Numbered from the stretch's first letter, positions 29,600-39,639 are shown. The stretch is 64,000 bases of DNA from Saprospiraceae bacterium (GCA_020628645.1 JAHDES010000010.1:1-64000); one strand, 5' to 3'. A program made the numbers and translations. Notes: generated by a model not told the origin, from the sequence alone.

Positions 29600-30062
29600 A
29601 CAATTTGTATTTAAAAAAATTGAATTATGGATCTTGATGAAAATCAGATTGAAATATTAAAATCGTTATAGTAACTTCCTATGATTGGTTGTGTGAAAAG
29701 TTATTCTCTCCTTGTGCGATGTAGATATGGGGTTAAAGGAAAACAGTGTGAGTATATTGATGCTTTTAAGAAAGGCTCAATTGTGTTTGCTCTGTTTTTC
29801 TAGGAAGCTATACGGTAGGTTTTTTTTAAGTGTTGCTTTTTAAAGTTTAGCAGTAACATTTATGTGACAAGCAAAATATAAGAAAACAACAAATATATTT
29901 TATTTTATATTTGTTTATACTTAATATAAATAATGGTTAATCTAAAATAGTTGTATAGTAAGCTTGTTAACTAAAATTGGTGATTTGTGACAAAAGAATG
30001 TTCTTTGTTGTAATATTGTAGAAAAAGATTATGCATTATTAAATGAATTTCAACAAGGAGAG
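29600..30062. other. Intergenic region upstream of the type B adhesin
   Basis: 463 nt with no supported gene. A 10-bp hairpin at 29888-29915 places TATATTTG on both strands (29890-29897 minus, 29906-29913 plus), so it could hold a divergent pair of -7 boxes, but no clear -33 elements accompany them. The minus-strand box would give the adhesin transcript a leader of about 280 nt. Two TGTGACA motifs lie near 29869 and 29987. Confidence 0.4.
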
Positions 30063-31070
30063 TTATTTATTTTGAGGTGTGTACTCAAAGTAAATAACAT
30101 CACTGGTATGCATATCTGCATTGAGAATGAAACGTTGTCGGCGTATGCCATCATCTACCACTACAGCGACTGTATTGGGTGGAGTTTCCCCTAGATTATG
30201 CGCGTATAAGATGAGATAATTAGGAGCTTTTTCATTGGTATCTAGAAATACATCTACTTGATGTGCTTCATGCTGAATTTCGTATTTTTGAAGTATCCAA
30301 TTGCCATTATAATTTAAAGAAATAATATCCCCATCGTCTTTTTGATGGTCATAAACAGTAATGCTTAGATAGTTACTATCTACTTGAATGATTTTTCCTT
30401 TCTCTACTTTACGATTTTTTATTTTTTTGATTTGATTATTTTTATCCCATTGGATGGCTACGGGACCTTTATCTGTTTTATTAAAACTTACATTGTAAGT
30501 TGTTGCTTCTTCTAGGATTAATTCTTCTTCCAATATTTTAGTAAGATGGATAGTACCTGGCGTACAAGCTATTTCGCTGATATGTCCATTGCCTGTCCAT
30601 TCTCCTTCTAAATGCAAGGTATTTCCAATTTTATAAAAATCTAAATCAGCTGTTTTGATACAACTTTCTAAATGGCGTAATTCTTTATGGGTATTAATGT
30701 AATTTTCGATTCGTGTATCTTGATAATGAAGTTGTTCGCCATCCCATCGTCCTGTAAAGTGTTTTTCGTAGGATAGATACCCCATATTATTGGCAAATTT
30801 AGCACGACAAACGAATAATCCATTTACATGGGTTCCTCTATGCTGTATTTCGACGTGCAATTTTCCTGACACGCCTTTAAATTCAGGTTGTCCCTGCCAA
30901 TTGAGTTGGGAGACTTTTCCTTCCCATAAGCCATTTAAATCTACATTTTTATTAGAACGAATTTGGTTGAGTTCGCCTTTGTCTTTTTTGGGAAAATTGA
31001 TTTCAGTTTGGGCAGAAAGTGTGCTTCCTAATATGAAAAAAAACAGTATAAAAGAGATAATTTTAGGCAT
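30063..31070 (-). CDS. Secreted protein of unknown function (335 aa)
   Basis: It starts with a clear signal peptide (MPKIISFILFFFILGSTLSAQ). The mature part is beta-rich with many Trp, His and charged residues. LNGLWEGKVSQLNWQGQPEF and FTGRWDGEQLHYQD look like repeated lipocalin- or beta-sandwich-like strands (GLWEGK, GRWDGE, GEWTGN at about 46, 108 and 164). No family is recognised. It is the second of two minus-strand genes encoding exported proteins, separated by a 122-nt spacer with tandem hairpins, so the pair probably shares a transcript. Confidence 0.8.
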   Translation of the reverse strand: MPKIISFILFFFILGSTLSAQTEINFPKKDKGELNQIRSNKNVDLNGLWEGKVSQLNWQGQPEFKGVSGKLHVEIQHRGTHVNGLFVCRAKFANNMGYLSYEKHFTGRWDGEQLHYQDTRIENYINTHKELRHLESCIKTADLDFYKIGNTLHLEGEWTGNGHISEIACTPGTIHLTKILEEELILEEATTYNVSFNKTDKGPVAIQWDKNNQIKKIKNRKVEKGKIIQVDSNYLSITVYDHQKDDGDIISLNYNGNWILQKYEIQHEAHQVDVFLDTNEKAPNYLILYAHNLGETPPNTVAVVVDDGIRRQRFILNADMHTSDVIYFEYTPQNK

Positions 31071-31114
31071 ATTGATTTTAAAGAAATAGCTTAAAGAAAT
31101 TGATAGTTCAAATT

Positions 31115-31166
31115 TCGAGTTAGGAAACTCGATGTATACAATTCGGAGAAGTTAGGAAACTTCTCC
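31115..31166 (-). repeat. Tandem-hairpin element, copy A
   Basis: Two adjacent hairpins: TCGAGTT/AACTCGA (31115-31121, 31126-31132) and GGAGAAGTT/AACTTCTCC (31145-31153, 31158-31166), both with an AGGA loop on the plus strand. The same two-hairpin layout, with GTTTCC at the turns and different but still complementary outer stems, occurs at 55666-55718. It lies between two minus-strand cistrons. Confidence 0.75.
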
Positions 31167-31192
31167 AATCTTTTAAATTATAGTTTTACGTA

Positions 31193-32197
31193 TCAAAATC
31201 GTTTTTGAATAAAAAAGTGATAGCTTTGATTGCGTAAATTTAAATTTTCATTATCGGCATCACCCACATAATAAGCAGGATTCACAGAATTATTAAAACT
31301 ATTGGACCACAGCGCCCCTAATGCAAAAGAACCTTTAAATAAACTAAAACTTCCCCCAATAATATAGCCCAAATCATGCCGTTCAAAAGGGATATCGACT
31401 CCATTCATCGGTGCTACATTAGTTAAATTAATCGTTTGACTTCCTGAATTTAGATTTTGTCGTTCTGATCCACCTAATAAATAGCCATAATATATCCCTC
31501 CATTGAAATACAAACCAAAACCAAAAGGCGCCACTCCTCCCAAAACTTGCCCACGTACAAAATGATGACGTGTAATCGTGTTTTCGGTATTATTGATTAA
31601 ATTCTCGTAGGCTTGCAAATGATAGAGAACTTCTGGTTGTAAGTACAATCGTTTACGCGCTTGCCAACGTAAATACGTGCCTACTTCATAAGAAAATTGC
31701 TGCTGATAGCTTGGACGGTTGGCATCTACTCTACTATTGCCTAAGCCCACTTTAAATCCTTTACGGATATTCTTTTTTCGTGCATCTCTTTTCTTCTGTT
31801 GATCGATATCTACCACGGGTGGTTTTGGTTGGGGAGGCGTAGGCGTGGGTTGTGGCTCGGCTTTGGGCGTGCGGGGAGCTTTTTGTTCAGTGACTTCTAG
31901 GATAGGCTCAATATTGCCATTGAGTTGATCTCGATCTTTGTACACATCCCATACAATGGCTTTTCCTTTTCCTGCGAGTACATTTCCAATATCGCCTTTT
32001 ACACTTTTGGGTTGAATGATGTCGCCATTATTTAATTTCATGCGAAGATTTACTAAATAAATCATATCTTTCTTGCCTTCTAAATCATAAGAAACTAAAA
32101 GTTGGTCGTCAGTCGTACTGACTTGTATATTAGTAGTGTTTTGAGCAAAAAGGCTGGTGCCAGTAAATAATAAAAGAAAGAAAAAGAACTTATGCAT
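31193..32197 (-). CDS. Outer-membrane beta-barrel-like protein with Pro-rich linker (334 aa)
   Basis: It has a signal peptide (MHKFFFFLLLFTGTSLFAQ), then a small beta domain with VSYDLEGKKDMIYLVNLRMKL and GDIGNVLAGKGKAIVWDVYKD, a pattern I remember from several Bacteroidota envelope proteins. A Pro-rich linker (about residues 108-131) and a basic stretch follow. The C-terminal 180 residues alternate Gly/aromatic strands and end in FFIQKRF, a terminal Phe as usual for outer-membrane barrels. Function is unknown; an envelope role with the downstream secreted protein is inferred from shared strand and spacing. It diverges from the TPR membrane gene. Confidence 0.75.
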   Translation of the reverse strand: MHKFFFFLLLFTGTSLFAQNTTNIQVSTTDDQLLVSYDLEGKKDMIYLVNLRMKLNNGDIIQPKSVKGDIGNVLAGKGKAIVWDVYKDRDQLNGNIEPILEVTEQKAPRTPKAEPQPTPTPPQPKPPVVDIDQQKKRDARKKNIRKGFKVGLGNSRVDANRPSYQQQFSYEVGTYLRWQARKRLYLQPEVLYHLQAYENLINNTENTITRHHFVRGQVLGGVAPFGFGLYFNGGIYYGYLLGGSERQNLNSGSQTINLTNVAPMNGVDIPFERHDLGYIIGGSFSLFKGSFALGALWSNSFNNSVNPAYYVGDADNENLNLRNQSYHFFIQKRF

Positions 32198-32432
32198 AGA
32201 TAAATTTTTGGTCTTTTGAATAGTGATTGTTTTATTTTAGGACGACTTATCCTTTGGTAAGTTACGAACTATTGATTGATTTTGAAGGCTTTAACTTTTT
32301 ATTTAGAATTGAGCCTTGAGAAGACTATTTTTGCACCAAACGAGAAGAATATTCAATTTATACCGATTTACTTAATCAATTTTATACTAAATACTATTTT
32401 TTAATTTCGTATTATTTGTAAATTAGTAGTCT

Positions 32433-34730
32433 ATGGAGAACACAACAAATGAAATATGGCTTAATAAGCTCTTCGATCGGCGAGTGCTTCAATATGTAGG
32501 CTCCTATCTAGCAGTAGGATTCGCGGTTTTACAATTTTTAGAATTTATTAGCAATCGTTATGATTGGAGTGAAGTTTGGGTGGATAAATACTTATTCGTT
32601 TGGCTTTCTTTTTTACCTGCCGTACTTGTCTTTAGCTTTTTTAAAGATCAAATCGTTCAAGCCACGGGATCAAAATTTCCCAAGTTTTTTATTCTCGGCA
32701 ATCTAATAGTTTCTTTACTATTGGGTATTCTATTTTTTAATGGAACTAAAAAAGAAGCCAACACTATTGTTGAGTTAACCAATGAAGAAGGGGAGAAAAT
32801 ACAAGCTATTGTGCCAGCTCAACATCGAATAAAAACACTTGCTTGTTTTCAGTTTGATAATTTGACCAAAGATCAATCTTTAGATTGGTGGGGCGTGGCT
32901 TTTTCTCAATTACTAAAATTTAATTTGAACCAACGCCCCGAATTTTATACTTTATCTACTTATAATCTTAATGGCTATTATAATAGATTAAATTTACCCC
33001 TTTTTAAAGTCCCCGATGTAGGTAAACAACGAGAAATTGCTCAAAAATCGCGCAGTGATTATTTTAGTAGAATAGCCTATACAATAGAACAAGGTATTTT
33101 TATTTTCACAGGGCAAATTTACGATACACGATATGGAAAAAAATTATTTGATCTAGAAGTAAAAGACAACGACCCATTTGTGGCTATAGATGAACTAAAA
33201 CGACAAATCATTCAACACATCCCAGATGCTTTAGGTACCTTAGAAAATCAAGTGGATATGCCTGCTTCTGCTCTAATAAGTAGTAATACGGAAGCTTTAA
33301 AATTCCTGACCCAATCACGTATTGAAGATTTTAACAATCCAAATAAACTAGATGGAGTCATCACCTTAGCTAAAAAGGCTGTTGCACTTGATCCGAGCTG
33401 TTCTTTATGTCATCTTCACACTGGAATTCCGCTTTATATGCAAGGTCAAAGAGAAGAATCCATCAATTATGTGAAGAATGCTATTCGATATGGGGCTTCC
33501 CTTCCCCAACGGATGCAATTTCGTGCAAAATCACTCCTTTATAATTATACCAATAACCTTACTGCCAATATTAAACTACAAGAGTTACGTAGACAAATGT
33601 TTCCTTATGAGTTTGGTGCATATGACTATTTAGTGCCTATTTATAAACTAAATTTTGGTGTAGATAGTACCAAAGCCTTGATTCAAGAAGCCATTGATAA
33701 TGGAAATGTAGAAAAAGGTTTATTAGAAATGTATTTCATACAAATAAGTAACGAAGAATTTGATGCTGCTGAAAAAACACTTGATCGTTTATCCAAAGAA
33801 TTTCCTGATCGAGAAGAAGATCGGCTCAAATATGTGAATCTATATGAAAAACAAGGGCGTTTGACCGAAGCAAAAGAACTTTTGTTAAAAGAAGAATTGC
33901 TAGATCCGCTTGATAGTGAAATTCAATTATATTTGGCTTACATCGATTTTAAAAATACTTTTGTTGCTCAAGCATCAGAACGTTTAGATAGAAATCTTCA
34001 ATCTAGTACATCAACACAAGACAGTCTTCGTTTTTTTGAAGGTAAATTATACTTTTTGAAAGAAACAGGTCAAATTCAAAAAGCATTAGCCACCTTAAAA
34101 GCACATGAAAAATGTTTACTTCAGCGAGAATCAAAAAGTTCTATTATTAGATCTTTTTATATTACAAAAATGAACATGTATCATTCCATTAATCAAGTTG
34201 AAAAGGCTGTACCTTTATTAGAAGAATTGCTACGTTATTCGCCTGAAGATGAAGACTACTATCGATGTATGACTTTCACGAATTCCTTAGTAAATGATTA
34301 TCTGATTTCAGAAGAACAGCAAGAAAATCATGCTTATTGTGAAACGCATTTTAAAGATTTAGGAGAAGGCTATGCTGATTTTGTTGCATTACTAAAAGCC
34401 TACCAAAAGAAAGATTATACCGCATGTGTAGAAATTTTGGATAATGGAAAAACAGAGCTTAGAACAGCTCTAGATATGGATTATTTCATGGCGCGAATTT
34501 ATGCTTTAGCAGGGCAATTGGATAAAGCTAGAACGATTTTACAAGAAAAAATTAATCAAAAAACAGCAGATCCCCTCTATTATTATGAAATGGCAGCCTT
34601 ATTAGAAAAAGAAGACCCAAAAGCCGCCCAAGAAAATTTAAATATTGCACTGAAATTTTGGGAAAAGGCAGATGACAACTATATCTATTTACAAAGAGCA
34701 AAGGACTTAGCGGCTCGGCTACTACAATAA
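32433..34730 (+). CDS. Membrane-anchored TPR protein with TolB/FlgO-like middle domain
   Basis: A 765-residue protein without a cleavable signal. Three hydrophobic segments lie in the first 105 residues (around 20-38, 52-68 and 84-102). Residues about 125-260 (IKTLACFQFDNLTKDQSLDWWGVAFSQLLKFNL, IFTGQIYDTRYGKKLFDL) resemble the periplasmic TolB-N/FlgO-type domain of CadC- or adenylate-cyclase-like sensors. From about 265 to the end are TPR-type helix pairs (KAVALDPSCSLCHLHTGIPLY, GRLTEAKELLLKEELLDP). In relatives the N-terminal cytoplasmic part is a DNA-binding or cyclase domain; here it is only a short tail, so signalling output is not evident. A structural or assembly role is possible. Confidence 0.75.
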   Translation: MENTTNEIWLNKLFDRRVLQYVGSYLAVGFAVLQFLEFISNRYDWSEVWVDKYLFVWLSFLPAVLVFSFFKDQIVQATGSKFPKFFILGNLIVSLLLGILFFNGTKKEANTIVELTNEEGEKIQAIVPAQHRIKTLACFQFDNLTKDQSLDWWGVAFSQLLKFNLNQRPEFYTLSTYNLNGYYNRLNLPLFKVPDVGKQREIAQKSRSDYFSRIAYTIEQGIFIFTGQIYDTRYGKKLFDLEVKDNDPFVAIDELKRQIIQHIPDALGTLENQVDMPASALISSNTEALKFLTQSRIEDFNNPNKLDGVITLAKKAVALDPSCSLCHLHTGIPLYMQGQREESINYVKNAIRYGASLPQRMQFRAKSLLYNYTNNLTANIKLQELRRQMFPYEFGAYDYLVPIYKLNFGVDSTKALIQEAIDNGNVEKGLLEMYFIQISNEEFDAAEKTLDRLSKEFPDREEDRLKYVNLYEKQGRLTEAKELLLKEELLDPLDSEIQLYLAYIDFKNTFVAQASERLDRNLQSSTSTQDSLRFFEGKLYFLKETGQIQKALATLKAHEKCLLQRESKSSIIRSFYITKMNMYHSINQVEKAVPLLEELLRYSPEDEDYYRCMTFTNSLVNDYLISEEQQENHAYCETHFKDLGEGYADFVALLKAYQKKDYTACVEILDNGKTELRTALDMDYFMARIYALAGQLDKARTILQEKINQKTADPLYYYEMAALLEKEDPKAAQENLNIALKFWEKADDNYIYLQRAKDLAARLLQ

Positions 34731-34773
34731 ACATTCCTATCACATAATTCGTAATGACCTATTCATTTACAAT

Positions 34774-34811
34774 ACAAAAAAAGGCACAATAACATTTCGC
34801 TATTGCACCTT
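34774..34811 (-). terminator. Minus-strand terminator beyond the decayed gene end
   Basis: On the minus strand AAGGTGCAATA pairs with TATTGTGCCTT (including two wobble pairs in RNA), followed by seven T. It is the first good terminator downstream of the L-module gene ending at 35066, and lies past the decayed sorting-domain copy. Confidence 0.7.
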
Positions 34812-34836
34812 CTCCTTTCTTGAGTTAAACACTGCT

Positions 34837-34893
34837 TTATATCCGTTGTTTTAAAAAACGAATCGGCGCGTGATAACTCGGGCGTTAATTACT
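34837..34893 (-). pseudogene. Decayed copy of a T9SS sorting-domain 3' end
   Basis: The minus strand encodes YHAPIRFLKQRI and a stop at 34837-34839, almost the same as the ends of the two neighbouring giant genes (YHAPIRFLKQRM and YHAPIRFMKQGM). Upstream similarity continues for about eight codons only if one base is missing near 34877, and then ends. It therefore looks like the remains of a third paralogue or of an older 3' end of the adjacent gene. Confidence 0.7.
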
Positions 34894-35065
34894 ATTTTAT
34901 CAAATTGTGATGAGCGAACACAACTACCTTTCGATCTCTTTCAAATTTTGAGGGACACCGTTTATAATATAATCACGAAACTGTAAAAACGTGACAATTT
35001 ATTCGCTTTTTATTTCTCAAGTTTGATAAAAAGCTCAAACAAATGATATTGTTTAATCGTGTTCT

Positions 35066-38000
35066 TTACATTCGCTGCTTTAAAAAGCGAATCGGCGCGT
35101 GATACGTCTGAGTGTTAAACACCATCATATAAATACCAGAAGGCAATTCACGAATATCAATGGCTACTTCATGGTATTGTTTTCCATTTGCTAATTGATC
35201 TTGTCGAACCACATTTCCTTGAATATCATATATTTTATAGCTAAAGGCTTCTTCTGTTAATGTACTGATGGTAACATTCACTTGATTGACAGCAGGTGTT
35301 GGGTATACATTATGAATAATTAATTTTTGAAGTTGCTCGCGTTGGGAGCGACTTTGTACGTTATTATTAAAGTTAAAATTAGTACCAATAATTACTGCAG
35401 CTTCATCATCTTCATTGGGCACACAACATTGTCCATTTCCAATATTGGAATCTGTATCTGTTCCTTGCATTTCAATGACTTGGGCATAAGAGGTAATTTC
35501 AACCCCTTCCACATTCGTCCAAACGGTAAATTGAATAGACTCACTTTCACCTCCAAAAATAGGTTCATAAATAAACCACTCGCCCGACCAACTATAATAA
35601 TTTCCCGAACTCACGATGGCTTCGTGATGTTTCATGCCTTCGGGTACTTTCCAGTCAATGACGACATCCTGCGCGGCTTGTGTTCCCGTATTGGTGACCG
35701 TAAGTGTGTAAGTAACATAGTCAAAAATGGTATAATTAGGATCATCTACCGTGAGTTCCAATTCCAAATCTATGGTAGTAGAAATGGGTTCATTGTCTCC
35801 ATATTCTAAATAGTAGACAATTTCGTCATCTTCATGCCCATAATTATGAGAGAAGGCATTCGCAGGAGAAGAATCATTATCATTTTGATCAACTTCTACG
35901 ACTTGGAAAAACAAAATATTTTCTTCTCCATCTTCCAATTGATCTTGGTGTAAACGAAGATGTAATTCTACAGTATTTCCTGAACCAATATTTCCAACAT
36001 TCCAAATTTTAGTGGAAGGGTCATAAGCTCCACCACTTAGCGAATGCGACACATAAGATTGATTCATCAAATCGAGATGATTAATGATGATTCCTGTTGC
36101 GGTATTTGGGCCATTGTTTCGTAGTGCGAGGGTGTAAACGACTTCATCTCCCGTTTTGGCTTGCAGCATATCGGCACTCATGGATAATTCTAAGTCCGCA
36201 AAAGGCGTGCTGTCATCTGCAGGATAAATTATAAGAAAGACTTCATCATCTTCATCTGGAATATCATAAAAAGCATAATTATTTGGACTAGAATCCACGT
36301 CTTGCTCATTCAAAGCTGTGACTTGTGCAGAAAATGGTAGCAGATCTCCTCCAACTAAGGTATAAAGCACCAATTCTAAAACAACGGTTTCTCCTGCCCC
36401 TAAATCAGGAATACGCCAATTGCCACCTCCGACCTCATACTGAGATGGAATAGATGGGGTCGCATAACTATGTCCTGTATAAACTAGATAGTTAGGAGGA
36501 ATTTGAGATATGGCAGAACGAACATTTACATTGATACCTGATGCGTTTGCTGTACCAGCGTTTGTTAACTCAAGGGAAAATTTGAGGTCTTTATAAATTT
36601 CATAGGTCGTAAAGTTAGGGGTAACTGCCAATTCTAAGTCAACTCCTTCGGGAGTATCTTCACAAGAACCTAGTATTTGACTATGGGTATCACATGGACT
36701 TTGATTATTAAATATTTCAATTAAATCAAATGAATTACCGCTAGATAAAAGTGGATAAATTGCACAACAGTCTGATAAATTGAGGTTGAAAACAATATTT
36801 ACAACAGCAGCAGCGGTCAAGTTTTCTAAACCGTTTAAGGCGCTAAGATTCTTGTTATTTGAGATGCGTAAGCTTCCTAAAGTAGTTAGTTGACTTAGTG
36901 CTGTTAGATCACTTATATTTTCATTATCATCTATAATGAGAGCATTTGCCATGCTTAGATTATTCAATCCATTTAAACTAATTAAAGAATTAGAATTCCG
37001 AATAATAAGCGAACCAGTAATTTTTTTGAGTGTGCTAAGTGGACTTAGGTCTGTAACATCATCACCTTGAATTCTAAGTGAAGCATTTAATTCCGTACAG
37101 CCTATCCAATTATTGACATCTTCTTGGGAAGACAGTACAATATCCTCATTACAGGTATTATCATTACAGTTTTCAATGATTTCTTCTACACTCTCACATG
37201 CTCCATTATTAAAAAATGTGAGATTTTCTAGCATGCCTGTTGATAATAAAGGATAGACCCCACAACAATCTTGTAAATTGGGATGATTAGAAAGTTCAAA
37301 GCTAGGGGCTCTATTAAGATTAGATAGGGCATCTAAATTTTGAAGATTATCATTTCCTGAAATAGTGAAACTTTCAATAACTTCTCGCAAGTTTTCCAAG
37401 CCCCTCAAATCCACTAATGCATCATTATTCTGGATACTTAAATGATTACTAATAAAAAAACCATTAAAAGGATTACCTACAGATCTGAGGGAACTAAAAA
37501 ACAGTAAATTTTCAAGCTTAGGGTTATTTTCAATTAATACTTCTTCACGAACATTGGTTAATTCTGGAAAACCAGTTCCTGACACTAAATTGTCATTGTT
37601 CGTAATATGCAATAGGTCTAATCCAATATTGGTATGCCAACTAAAGTCAAAAGTGGTTAGTGCATCTAAATTATCTAATTTTATAGTACTTAAATAATCT
37701 ATAGAAGAGGCTGCTAAAGCACTCAAATCATTTAATTGAGCGCAATTGATAAGTTCGATTGTAACACCTCCTAATACATTTTGAAGATTGTTTAAACCAT
37801 CTAAATTCGTAAGATTGGGGCAATCTTTAATTAATAAATGATTAACCTGATTTAAACTCATCAAAGGAGATAAATCGTTAATATCCGCTCCATTTATTTC
37901 AAGCTTATCTACAGTGGTACAGCCCAGCCAATTATTGACTTGATCTTGCGAAGAAAGGATGATATGTTCGGTAGTACAAAAAGTCTCACTTGCATCACAA

Positions 38001-39352
38001 TTGGTAAGAATAGCTTGCGCACTATTGCAGTTCAAATTACCATTAATACTAACGTTTGATGTTGTTCCATTGGACAGCAAAGGAGCAATCCCACAACAAT
38101 CTTGCAAACTGGTATTTTGTTGTAGTCTTAATTCATTTGAAACCCTAGTTAGATTACTGAGTGTATTTATATCCTCTAGTAAAGCATTATCACGAATGAT
38201 TAGGGTTTCTACATTATTTAATAATTCTAATCCTTTTAAATCGGTTAGAGCATCATTTTGATTAATTTCAAGATACTTCAGTTGTCGACCTGCTCGATAT
38301 AAGGCATTTAAGGTAGTTAATTGAGGATTGTCAGTCAATTGAAGGCGAGTCAAATCAGATAAAAATTCAAGCCCAGCTAAGGACGTAAGTTGAGGTTCAC
38401 TAATTTGGTTGAGAAAAGCATCATTTATATTTCTTAAGCCTTGTAAACCAATTAGATTTTGAAGTAGATTATCTTGAATGATAAAACCCTGTTCGAGGGT
38501 ATGGATATTTTCTAAACCCTCTAAAGAAAACAATTCTGGATTTTGAGCAATACGAAGGGTGCCTCCGTTTGTCAAAGTTTGAAGAGGCTTTAAATCGACA
38601 ATATCGGGACCGCTGATGGTCAATGTACCTTCCCAGCTTTGGCATCCTTGCCACGCATCAATTTGAGCTTGAGAAGATAATATAGGATTTACCAAATTAC
38701 AATCTAAATCAGTACATGAATTCAGGATTTCAAAGATGCTAGAACAATTATCCGCTAAATTGATATCCGCATTACTATAATTGGAACCTTGAGCAAAAAG
38801 CGGAGCTAATCCACAACAATCTTGTAAATTACTATTTCTACTTATCGTTAATTTATGGGTTAAATTTTCTAGATTGGAAAGTCCATTTACATTAGTTAAA
38901 GAAGGATTGTTTTCAACAACGAGGGTGTTATTAATGGAACTCAGTTGTTCAAGTCCATCTAAATTCGATAAACTAGGATTGGAAAGAATGTAAAAAAAAT
39001 CCAGTTCCGTAAAATTTCCTAAGTTGGTTAATGTGGTTAGATTGGCATTTTCATCTATCCAGATTTCATTCACATGTGTTATATTATGTAAACCGTATAA
39101 ATCCGTTAATAGAGGATTACTAATTATTCTTAAACGCTGTACAGAACTTAGTGTACTCAAAGGAGATAAATCAGTAATATCTGGTCCAGCAATGGTTAAA
39201 ATGCTGGGAATTTCTTCACATCCAATCCAAGCATTGACTTCTTCCTGTGAACCAAGAGAAACTTCAAAATCTTCGCAAGAATAGTTTTGTCCAAACAAAG
39301 AGGTAAAAAAACATAAAGACAGGAATAGGGTAAATAACTTAAGGGTGTTCAT
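35066..39352 (-). CDS. Giant surface protein with four receptor-L-like LRR modules, DUF11 repeats and T9SS type A sorting domain
   Basis: The frame starts at 39409, but the ATG at 39352 gives a signal peptide (MNTLKLFTLFLSLCFFTSLFGQ) and a 5' context (ACAAATTATGAAC) shared with the neighbouring paralogue; length 1428 residues. Four modules begin with a motif like LSSQEEVNNWIGC (near residues 30, 225, 465 and 740 of this start). Each continues with IxGxDITDLSPLSxL and 22-24-residue leucine-rich repeats, and ends in CCGLYPLL plus two more Cys. This cadence resembles receptor L domains. Three DUF11-like modules follow (from about 905, VDLELAVTPNFTTYEIY), then a type A T9SS sorting domain (NVYPTPAVNQVNVTISTLTEE, ending RFLKQRM). 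It is probably exported and lipid- or LPS-anchored; its ligand is unknown. Confidence 0.9.
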   Translation of the reverse strand: MNTLKLFTLFLSLCFFTSLFGQNYSCEDFEVSLGSQEEVNAWIGCEEIPSILTIAGPDITDLSPLSTLSSVQRLRIISNPLLTDLYGLHNITHVNEIWIDENANLTTLTNLGNFTELDFFYILSNPSLSNLDGLEQLSSINNTLVVENNPSLTNVNGLSNLENLTHKLTISRNSNLQDCCGLAPLFAQGSNYSNADINLADNCSSIFEILNSCTDLDCNLVNPILSSQAQIDAWQGCQSWEGTLTISGPDIVDLKPLQTLTNGGTLRIAQNPELFSLEGLENIHTLEQGFIIQDNLLQNLIGLQGLRNINDAFLNQISEPQLTSLAGLEFLSDLTRLQLTDNPQLTTLNALYRAGRQLKYLEINQNDALTDLKGLELLNNVETLIIRDNALLEDINTLSNLTRVSNELRLQQNTSLQDCCGIAPLLSNGTTSNVSINGNLNCNSAQAILTNCDASETFCTTEHIILSSQDQVNNWLGCTTVDKLEINGADINDLSPLMSLNQVNHLLIKDCPNLTNLDGLNNLQNVLGGVTIELINCAQLNDLSALAASSIDYLSTIKLDNLDALTTFDFSWHTNIGLDLLHITNNDNLVSGTGFPELTNVREEVLIENNPKLENLLFFSSLRSVGNPFNGFFISNHLSIQNNDALVDLRGLENLREVIESFTISGNDNLQNLDALSNLNRAPSFELSNHPNLQDCCGVYPLLSTGMLENLTFFNNGACESVEEIIENCNDNTCNEDIVLSSQEDVNNWIGCTELNASLRIQGDDVTDLSPLSTLKKITGSLIIRNSNSLISLNGLNNLSMANALIIDDNENISDLTALSQLTTLGSLRISNNKNLSALNGLENLTAAAVVNIVFNLNLSDCCAIYPLLSSGNSFDLIEIFNNQSPCDTHSQILGSCEDTPEGVDLELAVTPNFTTYEIYKDLKFSLELTNAGTANASGINVNVRSAISQIPPNYLVYTGHSYATPSIPSQYEVGGGNWRIPDLGAGETVVLELVLYTLVGGDLLPFSAQVTALNEQDVDSSPNNYAFYDIPDEDDEVFLIIYPADDSTPFADLELSMSADMLQAKTGDEVVYTLALRNNGPNTATGIIINHLDLMNQSYVSHSLSGGAYDPSTKIWNVGNIGSGNTVELHLRLHQDQLEDGEENILFFQVVEVDQNDNDSSPANAFSHNYGHEDDEIVYYLEYGDNEPISTTIDLELELTVDDPNYTIFDYVTYTLTVTNTGTQAAQDVVIDWKVPEGMKHHEAIVSSGNYYSWSGEWFIYEPIFGGESESIQFTVWTNVEGVEITSYAQVIEMQGTDTDSNIGNGQCCVPNEDDEAAVIIGTNFNFNNNVQSRSQREQLQKLIIHNVYPTPAVNQVNVTISTLTEEAFSYKIYDIQGNVVRQDQLANGKQYHEVAIDIRELPSGIYMMVFNTQTYHAPIRFLKQRM

Positions 39353-39639
39353 AATTTGTTTTGGTTTAAAAAGTGGTATTTGAGCGGATTGGTTTTGTGA
39401 AGCTATCAAGATTGCTATATCAATTTCCCTATGAGACTGTTTTAAAGTTCTTTCTTTTATCTGTACGAATAAAAAGTTAATTTATAACTTATAAATCATT
39501 TATTTTTCTCTAATCTTTGAACGGGGCGTTTTCTGCTATGAGTGGCAAATGTTATCAAATGAATGGGAATTTTGTAAAATAAAAAAAGCGCAAAAGATAT
39601 GTTCCTTTGCGCCTTTTATCGTATCATTTATTACACTTT
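39353..39639. other. Spacer between the two L-module genes
   Basis: 287 nt containing the terminator of the upstream (higher-coordinate) gene and the leader of the downstream one. The terminator suggests separate transcripts. I saw no exact TAnnTTTG box on the minus strand here. Confidence 0.5.
39581..39612 (-). terminator. Terminator of the larger L-module gene
   Basis: On the minus strand a GCGCAAA/TTTGCGC stem (39606-39612 with 39588-39594) is followed by seven T (39581-39587). It lies 28 nt after the stop codon, a normal spacing that contrasts with the paralogue. Confidence 0.75.

Larger units (their letters stand above)
34731..35065. other. Intergenic region with relic gene end
   Basis: The 335 nt between the TPR gene and the L-module gene contain the terminator and the decayed sorting-domain copy listed separately. 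The part from 34894 to 35065 has no recognisable coding similarity. Confidence 0.6.
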
